A stretch of 52,196 bases of DNA, taken from the NCBI GenBank assembly GCA_002478885.1, contig DLKC01000032.1, positions 1 to 52,196 on the forward strand, written 5' to 3'. A model generated the notes under the pieces. That model was not told the DNA's origin, searched no databases, and saw only the letters and a list, made by a program, of their open reading frames with translations. The position numbers were made by a program, and so were the translations under genes. Position 1 is the first letter of the stretch, and each line of letters starts with the position of its first letter. Shown piece by piece: positions 51,572 to 52,196 of this stretch. The stretch comes from Chitinophagaceae bacterium UBA7600 (GTDB taxonomy: Bacteria; Bacteroidota; Bacteroidia; Chitinophagales; Chitinophagaceae).

Positions 51572-52196
51572 ATGAGTACTACAGTGCAAACTCGGATAGA
51601 TATGAACCTGCCGTATAAAGTGAAAGATATTTCGCTGGCAGAATGGGGTCGCAAGGAAATCAGGCTTGCAGAAGCTGAAATGCCCGGTTTAATGGCTTTA
51701 AGAGCTGAGTATGGTCCTTCTCAGCCATTAAGAGGTGCACGTGTTGCCGGTTGTCTGCATATGACCATTCAAACTGCTGTATTAATTGAAACATTGGTTG
51801 CCTTGGGCGCTGAAGTTCGCTGGAGCAGTTGTAACATCTTTTCTACGCAAGACCATGCAGCCGCTGCGATTGCTGCCGCTGGTATTGGCGTATTTGCATG
51901 GAAAGGACAAACAATTGAAGAAGCTGACTGGTGCATTGAGCAGACACTGTTTTTCGGCAGCGCCGAAAAGCCGTTGAACATGATTCTTGATGATGGGGGC
52001 GATCTCACCAATATCGTTTTTGACAAATACCCCGAACTCATCCAGCATGTGAAAGGCTTGAGTGAAGAAACTACAACAGGTGTTCACCGTTTATATGAGC
52101 GTATGGAAAAAGGCACACTGCCCATTCCAGCGATCAATGTAAACGACTCTGTAACCAAATCAAAGTTTGATAATAAATACGGTTGTAAAGAATCAT
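51572..52196 (+). CDS. ahcY: Adenosylhomocysteinase (N-terminal part)
   Basis: This gene is cut by the window end after 208 residues of an expected ~430-440. The enzyme splits S-adenosylhomocysteine into adenosine and homocysteine. Visible motifs are [53 protein letters not shown] and [21 protein letters not shown]. The ATG at 51572 has a strong promoter. The NAD-binding part lies beyond the window. Confidence 0.95.
   Translation, partial: MSTTVQTRIDMNLPYKVKDISLAEWGRKEIRLAEAEMPGLMALRAEYGPSQPLRGARVAGCLHMTIQTAVLIETLVALGAEVRWSSCNIFSTQDHAAAAIAAAGIGVFAWKGQTIEEADWCIEQTLFFGSAEKPLNMILDDGGDLTNIVFDKYPELIQHVKGLSEETTTGVHRLYERMEKGTLPIPAINVNDSVTKSKFDNKYGCKES

Overview
The window looks like a chromosomal segment of a Bacteroidota member, most probably family Chitinophagaceae. 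This rests on four signs: secreted proteins ending in type IX secretion (T9SS) sorting domains, one-piece propeller/Y_Y_Y histidine kinases paired with LuxR-type regulators, a clean Bacteroidota promoter of the TTTG-N19-TAnnTTTG type before ahcY, and a MurNAc kinase/MurQ recycling pair. The family assignment is inference.

Layout. (1) 1-9.6 kb is an accessory, immunity-like region. It holds a protein with a HEPN-type R-x4-H motif, a SEFIR-domain protein, two TIR-TPR proteins, and a two-gene unit of unknown function (a ~250-aa Bacteroidota protein plus a 63-aa membrane protein) behind strong DNA palindromes. The first ~5.6 kb is visibly A+T-richer than the rest, and the first two genes are bounded by attC-like or inverted-repeat structures. 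(2) 9.9-20.7 kb carries housekeeping or stress genes: S41 protease, 1-Cys peroxiredoxin, DNA polymerase IV, a lipoprotein, M20 peptidase, Crp-like regulator, DinB-family protein, metallo-hydrolase and thioesterase, plus the first of three secreted fibre-like proteins. (3) 20.7-43.8 kb is a surface/secretion region: an M23 peptidase, two more fibre-like proteins, a 2199-aa propeller/beta-helix T9SS protein, two propeller histidine kinase plus LuxR regulator pairs, and a muropeptide-recycling pair. (4) 43.8-52.2 kb is metabolic: cysC-sat (PAPS synthesis), a Rieske lipoprotein, pyrR-pyrB, coaD, a hotdog thioesterase, a NUDIX hydrolase, pyrE and the start of ahcY.

Two patterns run across these regions. 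First, an intergenic repeat family is scattered through the window. Its ~60-bp arms centre on GTTGCGTCGCACTCTTGTGC or the variant GTTGTGTCACTC. The arms occur singly or as facing inverted pairs, and three of them carry an extra ~26-bp hairpin. Second, an 18-bp palindrome (ACTACTAATATTAGTAGT) occurs in near-identical form twice between a fibre gene and its divergent histidine kinase gene, and once before the cognate response regulator. This suggests a self-contained, autoregulated signalling circuit controlling a secreted fibre.

All calls come from reading the sequence and from knowledge of protein families; no database search was run. No tRNA, rRNA, CRISPR array or transposase gene was recognised.
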